From: Anisus vortex
Lineage: Eukaryota > Mollusca > Gastropoda > Planorbidae
Reading direction: 5' to 3'
NCBI GenBank assembly: GCA_949126835.1
Contig: OX421507.1
Coordinates: 9,638,121-9,702,120 of the forward strand
Length of the DNA stretch: 64,000 nt
Shown: positions 12,310 to 23,439 of the stretch, one piece after another
How the letters are laid out: every line of letters begins with the position of its first letter
Position numbering within the stretch: position 1 is the first letter of the stretch
Translations under genes and position numbers: made by a program
Notes under the pieces: model-generated
What the model saw: the letters and a program-made list of their open reading frames with translations, nothing else
Databases searched by the model: none
Told to the model about the DNA's origin: nothing

Positions 12310-13870
12310 TTTTCAATTACTATTTTTTTATTAAAATGTTTCAATAATGACATTTTATTCATTACAATGTTTAAGGCAGGAAAGTGCATTTTTCTGCTTT
12401 GGACCGCATATGAAATGTTATATAACAAGAATGGCCACACATTCTGAACATTTATTTGCATTATCAATGCAACCAATTTAAAAAAAATGGTAAGAAGCTC
12501 TTTGGGGGCCACGCTACAAGACTTGGTGGACCTTTTTGTGGCCCTCTTGCCGCTTGTTGCACAACCCTGTATTAAGGTATAATAGTTGAAATGGATGACA
12601 CTAAAAACATACAAGGCTAAATAAAAAAAATTAAATATTTTATTTATTATTATTTTTAACATATTATTATTACCTAATGTATATAGTCATGATTGGCAGG
12701 TATTTCTTGGTCTTTCTATTTACCTCTTGCTTTGGAAGCTACACATAAATGCTTGTCTCCAGAGTTTTGTTGCAGGATTTGTTATGTTTGTATTTTCCAA
12801 CTCCATTGTCTCATTGTTTTATTTTATTCTATTGTAAATTAAATTATTATTTGCCACATGAATATATTTTTCATGGTCACAGGTCAGCATATCTCTAGTA
12901 TATTGTTTAAGCAGCTGTTGTTGAAAACTTTTAATTTAAAGTAGGTGGTTTTTGTCATTCTCACATTATCTGCATACAATTTTGATTATTATTTCTTTAT
13001 TATTGCAATGTCTACATTTTTCTTCTATCTTTATAAATTCAATGTTTTCCTTCCACATATGCTTATAAATTATTGTAATGGTGGTTTAGGTCGTCCGGTC
13101 CCTTACTTAATTATATAGTTAGTGAGTTAGTGTTAAAAGTTAATAAATATCTAATGCTATGTTCCTGGAAAACATGTATTGTTTCCTTGTAAATAGTTTT
13201 CCACATAATTTAAAACAATGATTGAGATCAAATTTTATTATATTTATTTTTGTATCATTACATTTATTTGTTATTAGTTCACAATTTTAACATTCACCTG
13301 TATAATTGTACATTTCATAATGTCTGACTTATATTTTTAATAACATATGTTAAATTTATTGCATTGACAAATGTAGACGTGTCATATTAACACATATTGC
13401 AATAACAAATTTTTCATTTCTATTGAAACAAATTTTATATTTATTCAAGACACATTAAATATGAACTTTATGTACAATAACATGATGTCAACCGTATTAT
13501 AAAGAAGGCCATCAAATTTTAATGTGTCATCAACAAATGGATGTACATGTTATTAATTATGTTTTTTACAAATATAAATAAGTATTGCATTTGGATGTAA
13601 TAAATTATGTGATTAATTGTTTTATATCATGGTTATTAATTGTCTTAAAAATAATATGTCAGTAATGTTATTGAATTCAGTAATATTCATTGAAATAAAT
13701 ATAATATAAGAATGAATATTTTGTTATTGAATACTGTACTATTTATTTACCAAAAAATAGACATGGAATCAATTTTTTATATTTATTATTCTAAATTATT
13801 TTTAATAATAAATTGTAATAATAATAAATTCAGATATTAGTGGGTTTTAATCATTGTGCAGGGTAGAAGT
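12310..13870. other. Non-coding interior of the transposon (left half)
   Basis: Very AT-rich spacer after the transposase stop, with an ATTAAA signal near 12330. No open frame with recognisable content was found on either strand; a minus-strand frame at 12249-12662 overlaps the transposase end and looks like chance. Confidence 0.6.
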
Positions 13871-13874
13871 TTTT

Positions 13875-14010
13875 GCTCCAGGTCTGCAGTATGTCGATGA
13901 GTCTACCCATCTCTGAAAAGTAACTGAAATTTAATGGGGTAAAGTAAATGCGGCTGTGCATAGTGCTTGCTACAAAATTATCCAATATTATGCCATAGCC
14001 GGTTAAAGTG
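13875..14010 (+). repeat. Old SINE fragment inside the transposon
   Basis: GAGTCTACCCATCTCTG, GGGGTAAAGTAAATGCGGC and GTGCATAGTGCTTGCTAC match, with divergence, the body of the tRNA-derived SINE found elsewhere in this window (for example at 50437-50690), in the sense orientation. It lacks the tRNA-like head. Confidence 0.6.
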
Positions 14011-15777
14011 TTGCATGCTGCCTAAACCTCCCTATATATAATTTGTCAATGGATACTTTACTTTAATATTATAATAGCAATAATTATATAAATGTATATA
14101 TAATAGAAAGAATTCAATTAATTCAATTCAAGACAATTATATCTCATAAAATAATGATTTTATTATAATAAAATGTCAAACAAATTTAGTGATATTTATC
14201 ACATATTACATTGAAATGTTGAGTTTTGCATATGACAAAATATCATTAAGAAAGAAATAATGGAGAAGTATACAAATAAAGTTAATACATTCTACAATGA
14301 GTCAAAACTAAAGTAGCAATGATGAAGTGAAAATATCACTTACATAATTTAAAAAACAAACCCAAATGGCCACTGATTAAAGAATCTATGTGTCTTTTCA
14401 ATTACTAATTTCAATTTGACACTTAATACTATGTTGATTACTAATAAAAAAAAGTGTCTATAGTAATATAAGTAATATATTAATTATTGTAATGATATGA
14501 TAACAACAAAATCAAAAATCATAAATATATTAATAAGTTTTAACATACAGTACTTGTTGAAAATAATATGAAATACTGTATAAGAAATATAATTATGATA
14601 AAGAAATGTATGGAAATATTTTATAAGATCATTATTTGTATATTTTCATGCAATATAATTTAATCATGAATGATAATTTTTTACTTACCAAACATTTCAT
14701 AGAATACTATTTGGGGACTAAATTTATAATATGTCCCCAAGATCCAGGGGTAGCATGTTTTACTATGAATAACAAGTGTAATCTAGACAAGGCTTAGTGT
14801 TAGAATCATTGTGAATTCTTTTTTTGTTCCCATGACGTGAAGTTATCTTTATCTCTAAACATCTGTGATGTTTAAAGATGTTTGATCTGTCCTATGATCA
14901 GTCTTACAGTAGTCTCCAGTTAGTTTATGGCAGTGGATGAAAATGATTACATACATTATAAATAGTTATAATGATAAGATGAATAATATTTACATCATTT
15001 AAAAACTAAAACATAGTCAACTAATAGCAAGAATCCACAATTAAAAACCATGATTAAATAGATGGTTAAATTTGTATGTAATGTATAAAATGTACAAATT
15101 TAATTCTATCTCATGAAAACATAAATTCATACAATATTTATTTCATGGACTACAGGAGCAAATGTGTTGAGAGTGGGAGTATAATATTCTCACTTTTACA
15201 AATTATGATAAAAATATTCTTAACTAATATCCTTCATGCACTTACCAATTATTGATTTAAAAAAATGGAATGTATTAAAAAAAATTATATATATATTGTT
15301 TTTATATTGAACTGAAAAAAAAAAAACATACCTCAAATAATATAGAACAAAAAATGAACTCCAAATGTAAACACCAATGTAACCTAAAAAAAAAAAAGAA
15401 ATACATGATTAATTTAAGATACTAGCATAATATAGGTATTATGAAGTCAAATAACTGCAAAAAGATTTAATAATATTATTGAACTAATGCAGTAAAATAT
15501 AATTTCAATTACATATATACCAAAATAAAATTATTATAATAGATATGTATTGAATGAAGAAAATTATTATAATGTAAAAAAAACAATGCAAATCTACAAT
15601 GCAATCAATTATTTACAAATGTGTAAAAGTAAAACAATAGTGCTATCACTTAATATAAACAAAAGATATTAATTATAAACTCTCTCTATTTAATATTCAG
15701 TGTATTTAGTGTATTCTGTGTATTCAAATATTATGATATAAAGATAATTATATTCAATTTGTATGAATAGATCATAA
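14011..15777. other. Non-coding interior of the transposon (right half)
   Basis: AT-rich spacer between the two convergent genes. No gene, tandem array or structured element stands out. Confidence 0.5.
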
Positions 15778-18494
15778 TTAATTGATATTTTTTGATGACA
15801 ACATAGGTAAATAATGTTGAAAGTAAAACTTGGACAAATTTGATAGATTTTTTTCACAAAATTGAGCTTCAGCATGAATAACTTCTAAATGAAGTGGCTT
15901 TCTAAAATAGTAAAAGAGAGCCAATAAACATTTGTTTATATTACTGCAAAACATCTGAAACTGAATTTGCGTGTAATAACTGTGATTATGTTTCAGTTTC
16001 CATGTCACTTCAGCAGTATTAAACATTAAACAAAAATCTTTTCTCTCTCTTGAAAGACATTCTAAAGTTTTTTTGGAGGGATTAAATAAACATTTAATCT
16101 CCACTAACATGCTGTCCATATCATTATAAAGAAAGCCATCAGGTGATGCACCAAGAAATGGGTATAATGGATGCACCACAAGACCAGTATTTCTAAATAT
16201 ATGATTTGGAAATTTATTTCTAATAATATTTTTTACCATTTCCTCACGGTCCTTACCTAAACAGATTGGAAGAATGGAACTTAAATTGTTGGAAGGTTTA
16301 AATAAAGTTAAGGCCAGATCATCTATATCTTTTTTACTATGTAAAACTATATGTACATTAGATGCTGTTAATCTTTTTTGTCTTTCAATTCTCCAGCAGT
16401 CATTATCTTGAGACATGGTGTTCTTTTCTAACTCAACAAGTTCTACAATATTTTTTCTAACATTTTCATGATAAAATAAAATTTCATTTAGTTTAAGCCG
16501 TTCAGGAATATCATTCCCAAAACCTGAGGTAATAAATGCAGGTAAGGGTAATGTATAATCATAAAAAATGATATCAGTACAAATTTTCGGACCAATATTT
16601 AAAGCTGAAAAAATTGGACATGACTGATTTAATTGAGATAGTGTTGAGTAGTCCACACTTGTGTCAATGATTTTTTTATGCGCTGATCTCTTACCAAATA
16701 TTGAATTGGTTAGTTTTGGTGAAACAGGTTTGGTAGTAGGTTGATGCCATTTTTGCAGGTTCTCAGTCGGCGAAGCATACAATTCTTTTCTGCTGTAGTC
16801 TTCTACTGCAGATAGGAGACCAAACAGATGTTTGCAACATGCAGGTTTAATACCGCCAGGACATTGGCATTCTCCTTCAAGTACCTGTTGAAAAAATAAA
16901 TGAAATAATAATTAGGGTATTTTCATTTAATAAATAATAAATTATCACATTATAAAACATTAATATCATACACAGTTTATACATAGTACATCATTAAAAA
17001 CATAACTATGAGGCCAAAGCCTCAAGTCCACTTGTGTGCACATCAAATATAATGCCCAGCAATATTATTATACTTATCCAAAACTACTTTCTAATTCTGG
17101 TATACAAGAGATCTAGTTCTACTAAGCTGCACCATTACAAACAATGAAAAAAAAAAAATTCTCCAATATGAATGTAACACATAACCATCATACAACAAGT
17201 GAGTGTACCTACTCTAGTTCAACGAACCAACATTTAATGAAATATATGCACTAATTAATCATTAGTACTATCTATAACCTTTACAACTCATATATATATA
17301 CATTTTTATTTTTTAATAGGCCTATATATTTATATTATCATACAGACATTTAAAAGAATGTATTTATTTTTAATTAAATTAATCTTATGCACTCCAGCAT
17401 ATATAGTAGGCATATTTGCTATATTTATATCTTAGGCCTATCAAATACCTATTTATCTGCTACATGACATAATATATGTTATATTTTTATTTTTTACTAA
17501 TACATTTTATCAATAATATCATATAGGTCAATAACTTTCTAATTATAACTTAGTATAGGGAAGATGTTAGATAACTATATAATTCTCATATTAGATATAT
17601 TATATATACATATGCCTAATAACCTAATAGTTACTATAAGTTATAGGCCTATATGCATTTTACCTTATAAGCCTTATAACTCATAAATTCAATACGACAA
17701 TAGCATGGTCATAGTCTAAACTGTATGACTGTAGGCTATAATTTTCTAATTATGAGTAGCCTAGACCTATAGTATAATTATAGGCATAGGGAATATGTTA
17801 TATGAATATGACTATATAATTATCACAAATACTACTACAACATAGGCTACTACTTACTACAATTTATAGACATTATACTCATTATACCTTATAAATTAAT
17901 GACTTAAAAACGATAAATTCAATGCGCCAATAGCATATGACAGCATATCCATAGACAGTCATAGTCTAATCATTTCATACATTGTAGGCCTATATTTATA
18001 TTTTTTTGCCTCCTATAGCCGATCCTATCCAATAGGCTATAGACTATAGTTAGTCAATTATAGTTATAGAGTTATAGGCATTATGCTCCTATAAATTAAA
18101 TAAATTTGACTAAGTATAAAAAAACAATATAAAAGAAACTAAAATAGAGTCTATATCAATATGAAGCATTTGTAGTTTTTAAACTATTAGTAGTAAAAAT
18201 TACACCTACTGATCCTGATGGTTCTATTAAGACGGTAACAGTGTAAGCTGATCTTTTTTTCATTTCAGCTTTCACTCGAGCTTGGATAGTATACCGTCCA
18301 ATGTCATCAACTTTAAACATAATGTCAGTAATAAAATGCTCCTTAAACAAGGATTGACCTTTAATAATAATGTGTCGATAGTCGTTGCAACAAGAATGTG
18401 CATCATTCAATACATCACAATATTGTAAAATATGTGTAAAATTAAAATGTTTCAACAACATAGGTGTAGATAAAATAGAATCGAAAGACGCCAT
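15778..18494 (-). CDS. SWIM zinc finger plus YqaJ-type nuclease (2 exons)
   Basis: Exon 1 is 18494-18210 and exon 2 is 16884-15778, joining in phase 0 to a 463-aa protein. The donor is GTAGGT and the acceptor TTTTTCAACAG; the intron is 1325 bp. The Met at 18494 was chosen because the frame's earlier Met (18590) lies outside the transposon's right end. Residues 101-114 form a SWIM finger (C101-x-C103, C112-x-H114), split from its leading strand by the intron. Residues ~255-430 match the YqaJ/lambda-exonuclease fold: RLTASNVHIVL, GKDREEM (Glu near 309), GASPDGF (D344), VEIK (E357, K359) and YTQIQFQ. The metal-binding D...ExK set is complete. YqaJ proteins are phage-type 5'-3' exonuclease/recombinases; a role in processing transposon or donor DNA is inference. 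It faces the transposase gene tail to tail. Confidence 0.85.
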
Positions 18495-18512
18495 TATTGA
18501 TGTGATATCAGT

Positions 18513-18560
18513 ACAACACGTGACCAAAATGCTATCGCTAAGGACTTGTGAATAATGCCC
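18513..18560 (-). repeat. Right terminal inverted repeat
   Basis: Mirrors the left end: GCCC at 18557-18560 is the terminus, and ACAACACGTGAC at 18513-18524 is the inner perfect block. It carries 11 more bases than the left copy between the two matching parts. Confidence 0.8.
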
Positions 18561-18905
18561 ATTGTTGGAATATTGTTTGGAGAATATCACTGATGCAACT
18601 CAATAGGTATAAAATATGTGCCTATTGAAATAGTAATTGGTACAGAGACTAGGACTTTTGCAATTCAATAGGTATAAAATATGTGCCTATTGAAATATAA
18701 ATTGGTACAGAGACTAGGACTTATGCAACTCAATAGGTATAAAATATGTGCCTATTGAAATAGTGATTGATATAAAGAATATGACTTATGCAACTCAATG
18801 GGTATAAAATGTGTGCCTATTGAAATAGTAATTTGTACAGTAATTTGTAAATTTCTTGCTCAGCATATTTCTTGTTGAGATTTTGAGTGGTAGACAAAGT
18901 GTTGA
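18561..18905 (+). repeat. Satellite array, ~61-63-bp unit, right part
   Basis: The first, partial unit (TTGGAATATTGTTTGGAGAA) continues the unit interrupted at 9207. About four more copies follow with CAATAGGTATAAAATATGTG and CCTATTGAAATAGTAATTGG, ending with CTTGCTCAGCATATTTC, which matches the left array. Confidence 0.8.
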
Positions 18906-19059
18906 TTTTGTATTTGGATTTTGTCAAATATTGATCATAAATAGTCGTGTAGAAATTATAGGTTCAACGTCCAATTACTGCTGTGCTTGTGTGTGTTACA
19001 TTTTTTAACCTATTTATCTCACCCTTCATTTTTTTATTTACTGCTACTTCTTTTTCTGA

Positions 19060-19425
19060 TTTATTCAGACAACCCATTCCATTTTCCTTGTTGCCACTCT
19101 GGACGAAGGACTACAGATATGCATTTGTTCTTGCATATATGATAAAAAAGTTTTTGCCTTTATGTTTGTCTGAGCATTGTAACATATTGTTATTGTGTTG
19201 TATTTCAAATTCCAAGTTGTGTATTATTACTACTTTACTCTTTACCCTTCTATCCTCTAGTGTTTCTCAGTTTAGTGATTTAACTATTGTTGTCAGTTGG
19301 GAATATTCATTAGTAATGAACCTTACCGCTCTTTTTTAATTTGTTCTAAATGTAATTTGTAAAGTTTTTTAAGTTGGTGGCTTCCATACAGAAGATGCAT
19401 ACTCCATGTACAGTGTATGTTTTCA
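19060..19425 (-). repeat. LINE 3'-region fragment
   Basis: Read on minus, it carries a diverged AATGGGTTG stretch and CAATGCTCAGACAAACATAA, the same order as in the copies at 34600-35190. Divergence is high; plus-strand open frames here are chance. Confidence 0.45.
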
Positions 19426-20029
19426 TGCATATGAAAAAAAAAAGTGTTTTTATCCTTATATTTGTCTGAACGTTGTATTATATTAGATTTTCGTTGTATG
19501 TATGTTTATTGGTCAAGTATTTTAATAACTTGTGTTTATGTTTTATTTGAGCCTTCTAAAATTTATTGATCGAACATTGGAATATTTTGTTTTTTAATTT
19601 TCTTGCAAATTAGAATGCGTCGAATAACAACATTTACTACTAATGTTTGGTTTTATTATTATGTTTTTTTTCAAAATGTTTTTGTACATATAACCTTTTT
19701 ATTTTATTGGTTATTATCTTCCTCATTAAAATACAACATTTTTATCGGCACAAAAAAACAATATTTTAAAGTTTATCCATCTGTGTATGGGTATATGTGT
19801 ACAAATAATGTAAAAATGTCATTCTTTTTAAGTTTTATGTGTTATCGCTTCATACTATGTCAAAATTATTTATATCTTTGTGTTCAGCATCCATTTTTCT
19901 ATTTAATAATAAATTATTATTAATTTTGGTCAATTATTTAATTTGTTATGAATTTTTTTCTAACATATATTGTGTTTTGGTGAGGAGTTACGCCCCTTTG
20001 CTTAAGTTTTCAGCGCTACACATAGAAAA
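19426..20029. other. Unassigned AT-rich sequence
   Basis: T-rich sequence with several open frames full of Phe, Tyr and Leu that reflect base composition only. Nothing recognisable. Confidence 0.4.
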
Positions 20030-20400
20030 TTAGGTTAAGTGCTAAGGGTTTAAACTGTTATGCTTGCTCACTACCAAGAAGTGGAAGAGATACGTAGTAA
20101 TCATACAAACTGGGTAGAAATTGTAATGTTTAAAAATGTACATATACATTCTTTAGTCATAAAATATTTATATAATTTTCAACTATCTTTTGTAATTTAA
20201 TCATGTTAGAGTTATAAATTTTAAGCCATTAATTTCGTTAAAAGGAAACAAAAAAGAAACATGCTAGAAATATTAACGCAAAGAAAAAGGGTTAATTATC
20301 TCCCTTCAATTAAATTCTCCAATAAATTTGATGCTAGTGATGACAAACGAGTTAATTGTTTTAATCTAGCTATTAAATAGTATTATACTTCTGAAAATGA
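20030..20400 (+). repeat. Fragment of the hAT-like element family of 47.8-49.7 kb
   Basis: ACGTAGTAATCATACAAACT, TTCTTTAGTCAT, AAAGGGTTAATTATCTCCCT and their order match the interiors of the two nested elements at 47779-49651. Neither TIR is preserved. Confidence 0.65.
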
Positions 20401-20837
20401 GCATCTATCTTAATTTGCCTTAAATTAGGGAAAGAGGTAAATGTTTTTAAATTGATTTCAGAGCAAGATATGTCCAGTTTCAATGCAAATCCATTCCAGT
20501 GGCACAACACTTCAAGTGCTTTTGGACCCAGTCTTGTAAATGGAAGTTTAACTCACTGAAACGTGTCGCCATGTCATTGAGAAGCATCGGCTTCAACTGT
20601 CAGTTCTCCTTATTCAATACCGGAAAGGTTTTTGTTTTTATCAAGATACACCTTAATTGCTTCCAGGCAAGAAACAAATCTATCCAAGACTTAACCTCTA
20701 CTCCGTATTACTTTCTTCTAGAAAAGAAAGAAACTATAAAATTAACTATCTTAACAATAGATTCAATCGCAGATCGCAACCAAATGATGAGAGCTTTGTA
20801 TACAAACATGAACTAAAACTGTCGACGTCCGTGTGAT

Positions 20838-20985
20838 TCCCAATTCCCATGTAGTTCGCCATGCAGCCCCCACTAATTATGCTGACATACGTTGTTTTCA
20901 CTTGCGTGCCACTGAAAACCGTTCTGCGCGCCAAGTCTGGCACGCTTACCTTAGGTTGCCGATCCCTGCACTAGAGGACAGAAGG
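20838..20985 (-). repeat. hAT-type element end
   Basis: Read on minus it begins AGTGCAGGGATCGGCAACC followed by repeated TGGCACGC-type words. The same start occurs on plus at 27286. CAGGGxTCGGCAA is a common hAT terminal motif. Confidence 0.5.
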
Positions 20986-20989
20986 ACAA

Positions 20990-21268
20990 AGAGTAATGTA
21001 TCCCGTCGGACCAATGTGATCCAAATGGGCTGGTGCAGCCGCGTTCACCAATTTCTGTGGTCACGGCATACTAAGGGGATTGTGTAGCCGGCACAACGCC
21101 CAGCCCCCTTTACTTTACCCCAACTAAGCCACTAAGGTCAGGTGCCCATCAGAGCTGGGTACTCTTAGGGACTACCCTCCAGACCCGAGAACAAATTCTA
21201 GCCTTCAATAGAATTCGAACTCAGGACCTTTGGTAAGCCTACCCTGTCGCTCGTCAACCGGGGGCCAG
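20990..21268 (-). repeat. tRNA-derived SINE (antisense to plus)
   Basis: Shows, in plus order, GTATCCCGTCGGACCAA, TTTCTGTGGTCACGGCATAC, TTTACCCCAACTAAG, CATCAGAGCTGGGTACTC and GAATTCGAACTCAGGACC. The last part is the reverse of a pol III B-box, so the SINE is transcribed from minus. Confidence 0.8.
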
Positions 21269-21296
21269 ATTGTTTATTGTATGGACAGTTAATTAA

Positions 21297-21369
21297 CCCT
21301 TCCCGTACCGACCTACTTCTATCTATGCTGCCTTCAGTTCCGCTATATACGAGCCTGGGACTGTAAGGG
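21297..21369. mobile_element. 73-bp MITE, copy 1, TTAA-flanked
   Basis: CCCTTCCCGTACCGACC at one end and GGGACTGTAAGGG at the other, with imperfect inverted ends CCCTT/AAGGG. TTAA lies on both sides (21293-21296 and 21370-21373), the signature of piggyBac-type insertion. Confidence 0.8.
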
Positions 21370-21399
21370 TTAAAAATTAGTTCGTCTACTGACCCTTCG

Positions 21400-21812
21400 T
21401 CCACCGCGACAAGTTCGTCTGCCGACGCTTGGGCTACCGCGACAGTTCGTCTACCGTGACTGTTCGTCCACCGCGACAGTTCGTCTACCGCAAAAGCTCG
21501 TCTGCCGCGACAGCTCGTAAACTAACGCTTCGTCTACAGCGACAGTTCGGCTGCTAACACTTTGTCTACCGCGACAGTTCGTCTACCGACACTTCGTCTA
21601 ACGCGACAGTTCGTCTACCAACAGTTCGTCTACCACGACAGTTCATCTGCCAACACTTCGGCTACCACGACAGTTCGTCTACCGACACTTCGTCTACCAC
21701 GACAGTTCGTCTACCGCGACAGTTCGTCTACCGCGACAGTTCGTCTACCGCGACAGTTCGTCTCACGATACTTCGTCAACACCGACAGTTCGTCTACTGA
21801 CAATTCGTCTAT
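21400..21812 (+). repeat. Minisatellite of GTTCGTCTACCGCGACA units
   Basis: About 24 copies of a 16-17-bp unit (CGACAGTTCGTCTACC) alternate with shorter CACTTCGTCTACC units. This gives a long open plus frame of Arg/Ser/Thr/Val that is not a gene. Confidence 0.85.
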
Positions 21813-21814
21813 CT

Positions 21815-21875
21815 CGACGAACGTAGGATTCAATAATCTTCTTTATAGAATGAGCGTCTGTAATATATAAGATAA
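21815..21875 (+). repeat. LINE 3' tail fragment
   Basis: GTAGGATTCAATAATCTTCT, TTTATAGAATGAGCGTCTGT and ATATATAAGATAAG match the terminal segment seen at 35130-35190 and 58540-58580. Confidence 0.6.
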
Positions 21876-22395
21876 GATCAGGCCAACCCGAAAATGTCTG
21901 TAGACGTAAAGTTAGTAAACATTTTGTCTTCATACCGCCCAAAAGTAAGACTTCAATATTTTCGTCAACTTTTAGGCTTAACTGCTATAATGATAGGAGA
22001 CTGTGTGCATTTAAAAAAAAGTGTATCTAAGCGTACTCTTTTTTTTTCGGAGCTCCTTCGAAATCTTTTTACTCTTGTGGGCCTTCTAGACATGCTTGTA
22101 AATGTTGCATGGTATCGGCATCATCACTTATCGCGTTCTCACTTCCCGCCCCGGAAGGCGGGGCCATCAGTCGTGGTTCCGCCCACTGCACAATCATTTT
22201 TACGTCAAGCATGAGAGCCGAGTGCAGACCAGCTGTAGTCCAGGCAGATCATGAATGTGAAAGAGAGCTGATGCGAGAAAACTGAACAAGCTTCTAGTCT
22301 CGCAACGCTCGGACAACATACCGCTACCGGGTGTATTGTTGCAACCTTTCCCTCCAGGCAAGAGCCGACTTGACCGCCGTCCGAGATCACATATA
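21876..22395. other. Unassigned sequence
   Basis: Mixed composition; a short CCCGCCCCGGAAGGCGGGGC stem at 22146-22165 stands out. No gene or known repeat was recognised. Confidence 0.35.
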
Positions 22396-22399
22396 TCTA

Positions 22400-22475
22400 T
22401 CCAGTGCCGTTGCTAGGGATTTGGGGGCCCGGGAGGCTTGGCCTCTTTGGGGGCCCCCGCATTTTGACATTCGAC
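22400..22475 (+). repeat. hAT-like element end
   Basis: CAGTGCCGTTGCTAGGGATT followed by GGGGGCCCGG resembles the CAGTGGCGTAACTAGGG termini common in hAT elements. A related end, on the other strand, is at 62870-62930. Confidence 0.45.
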
Positions 22476-22522
22476 ATATATATATATATAGATATGCTTA
22501 TTGACTTAGTGGCCGAGTTGTG

Positions 22523-22526
<4 letters not shown>

Positions 22527-22590
<64 letters not shown>
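22527..22590. repeat. (TA)n microsatellite
   Basis: An uninterrupted run of TA of roughly 60 bp lies directly at the 3' end of the adjoining minus-strand LINE copy. Confidence 0.95.
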
Positions 22591-22591
<1 letters not shown>

Positions 22592-22592
<1 letters not shown>

Positions 22593-23210
22593 TAGTCTTT
22601 ATCGCTCCCCGTGGAGCATAAGGCAGCAACAAAGTTCCGCCAGGCCTCCCTATCCTGGGCGAGCCATCGGATTTCGTGCCATGTTTTATTTGTGGCCTTT
22701 GCTTCCTCGTCCATTGTCCTCCTCCACGTTCCCATTGGCCTTCCCCTTCGTCTTTTTCCTGGTGGTGTCCATTTCAATGCGCTGCTTGGGAGCCTCATTT
22801 TGTCCATGCGGAGGATGTGACCCAGCCATCTCCATCTTCTTTTCATTATTTCATCGATAATGAAGCTTATTCCAGTTCTTTGGTGGACTTCGATGTTGGA
22901 GATGTGGTCCTCCCAGCCGATCCTTAGTATACGTCGGAGACATCTACCTTCAAACCCTCTAAGGCGGCCTTCAATTTTGGTATTGGTCTTCCAGGTCTCT
23001 GCAGCATAGAGAAGGACTGAGCGTACATTTGACTTGTATAGTTTCAGTTTTGTTCTTAGTTGCAGAGAGGATGACTTCCATATTTTCCCCAGTTTGTTGA
23101 AGGCCTGAGCTGCCATAGCTAGTCTGGTGGAGATTTCCATGTCTATGCTTCCATTAGCAGAGATGTAGCTGCCAAGGTATTTGAAGTTTTCAATCTCTTC
23201 CACCCAAATA
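22592..23210 (-). mobile_element. 5'-truncated LINE copy with open ORF2 carboxyl end
   Basis: From about 23207 downward the minus strand is open to a stop at 22592. It reads VEEIENFKYLGSYISANGS, LYKSNVRSVLLYAAETWKT, RGFEGRCLRRILRIGWEDHI, MKRRWRWLGHILRM, GKRRRGRPMGTWRRTMDEEA and AQDREAWRNFVAALCSTG. This is the standard post-RT carboxyl region of RTE/CR1-like LINEs. The palm domain is absent through 5' truncation; the frame's first ~40 residues are flanking sequence. The 3' end runs into (TA)n. The lack of stops suggests a relatively recent insertion. Confidence 0.85.
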
Positions 23211-23439
23211 TATATATTTTTTATAGAAAAATCATGATTTTTAAACTTATTTATACATGTATATATATTTTCAAAATATGATATTTGTACACAAAAAAAG
23301 TTATATGCATACAAAGGATGCACGGGGGCTGTTTGGTTGATATCTTCTCTCTTCTTACTTCTGGTGCTGGATCCTCTTCCTGATGATACTTATAGAAATT
23401 GTGTTTGGTTTTCAATGATAGTTTTTATCTTTCTCCGTA

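Larger units (their letters stand above)
9208..18560. mobile_element. Complete DNA transposon, ISL2EU (IS4EU)-like, 9353 bp
   Basis: Inverted ends: the left starts GGGCTTTATTCACACGTACT and the right, read inward on the minus strand, starts GGGCATTATTCACAAGTCCT. Both go on to a perfect GTCACGTGTTGT block (9233-9244 and 18513-18524). The dinucleotide AT lies outside both ends (9206-9207 and 18561-18562), fitting a 2-bp target duplication. Two convergent genes lie inside: a THAP-DDE transposase on plus and a SWIM-YqaJ protein on minus. From family knowledge, ISL2EU elements combine a THAP-type DDE transposase, a YqaJ nuclease and a 2-bp duplication. All expected parts are present and both frames are open after splicing, so the copy may be young or still autonomous. 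Superfamily name rests on gene content, not on a search. Confidence 0.8.

Noticed and set aside
12249..12662. 137-codon minus frame as a third transposon gene
   Set aside because: It overlaps the transposase's 3' end antisense and shows no domain; probably chance.
18495..18590. Longer N-terminus of the SWIM-YqaJ protein starting at 18590
   Set aside because: The extra 32 codons cross the transposon's right terminus into flanking satellite, so the Met at 18494 is preferred.
19603..20033. Hydrophobic plus frames suggesting membrane proteins
   Set aside because: Phe/Tyr/Leu content reflects T-rich DNA; no start context or domain.
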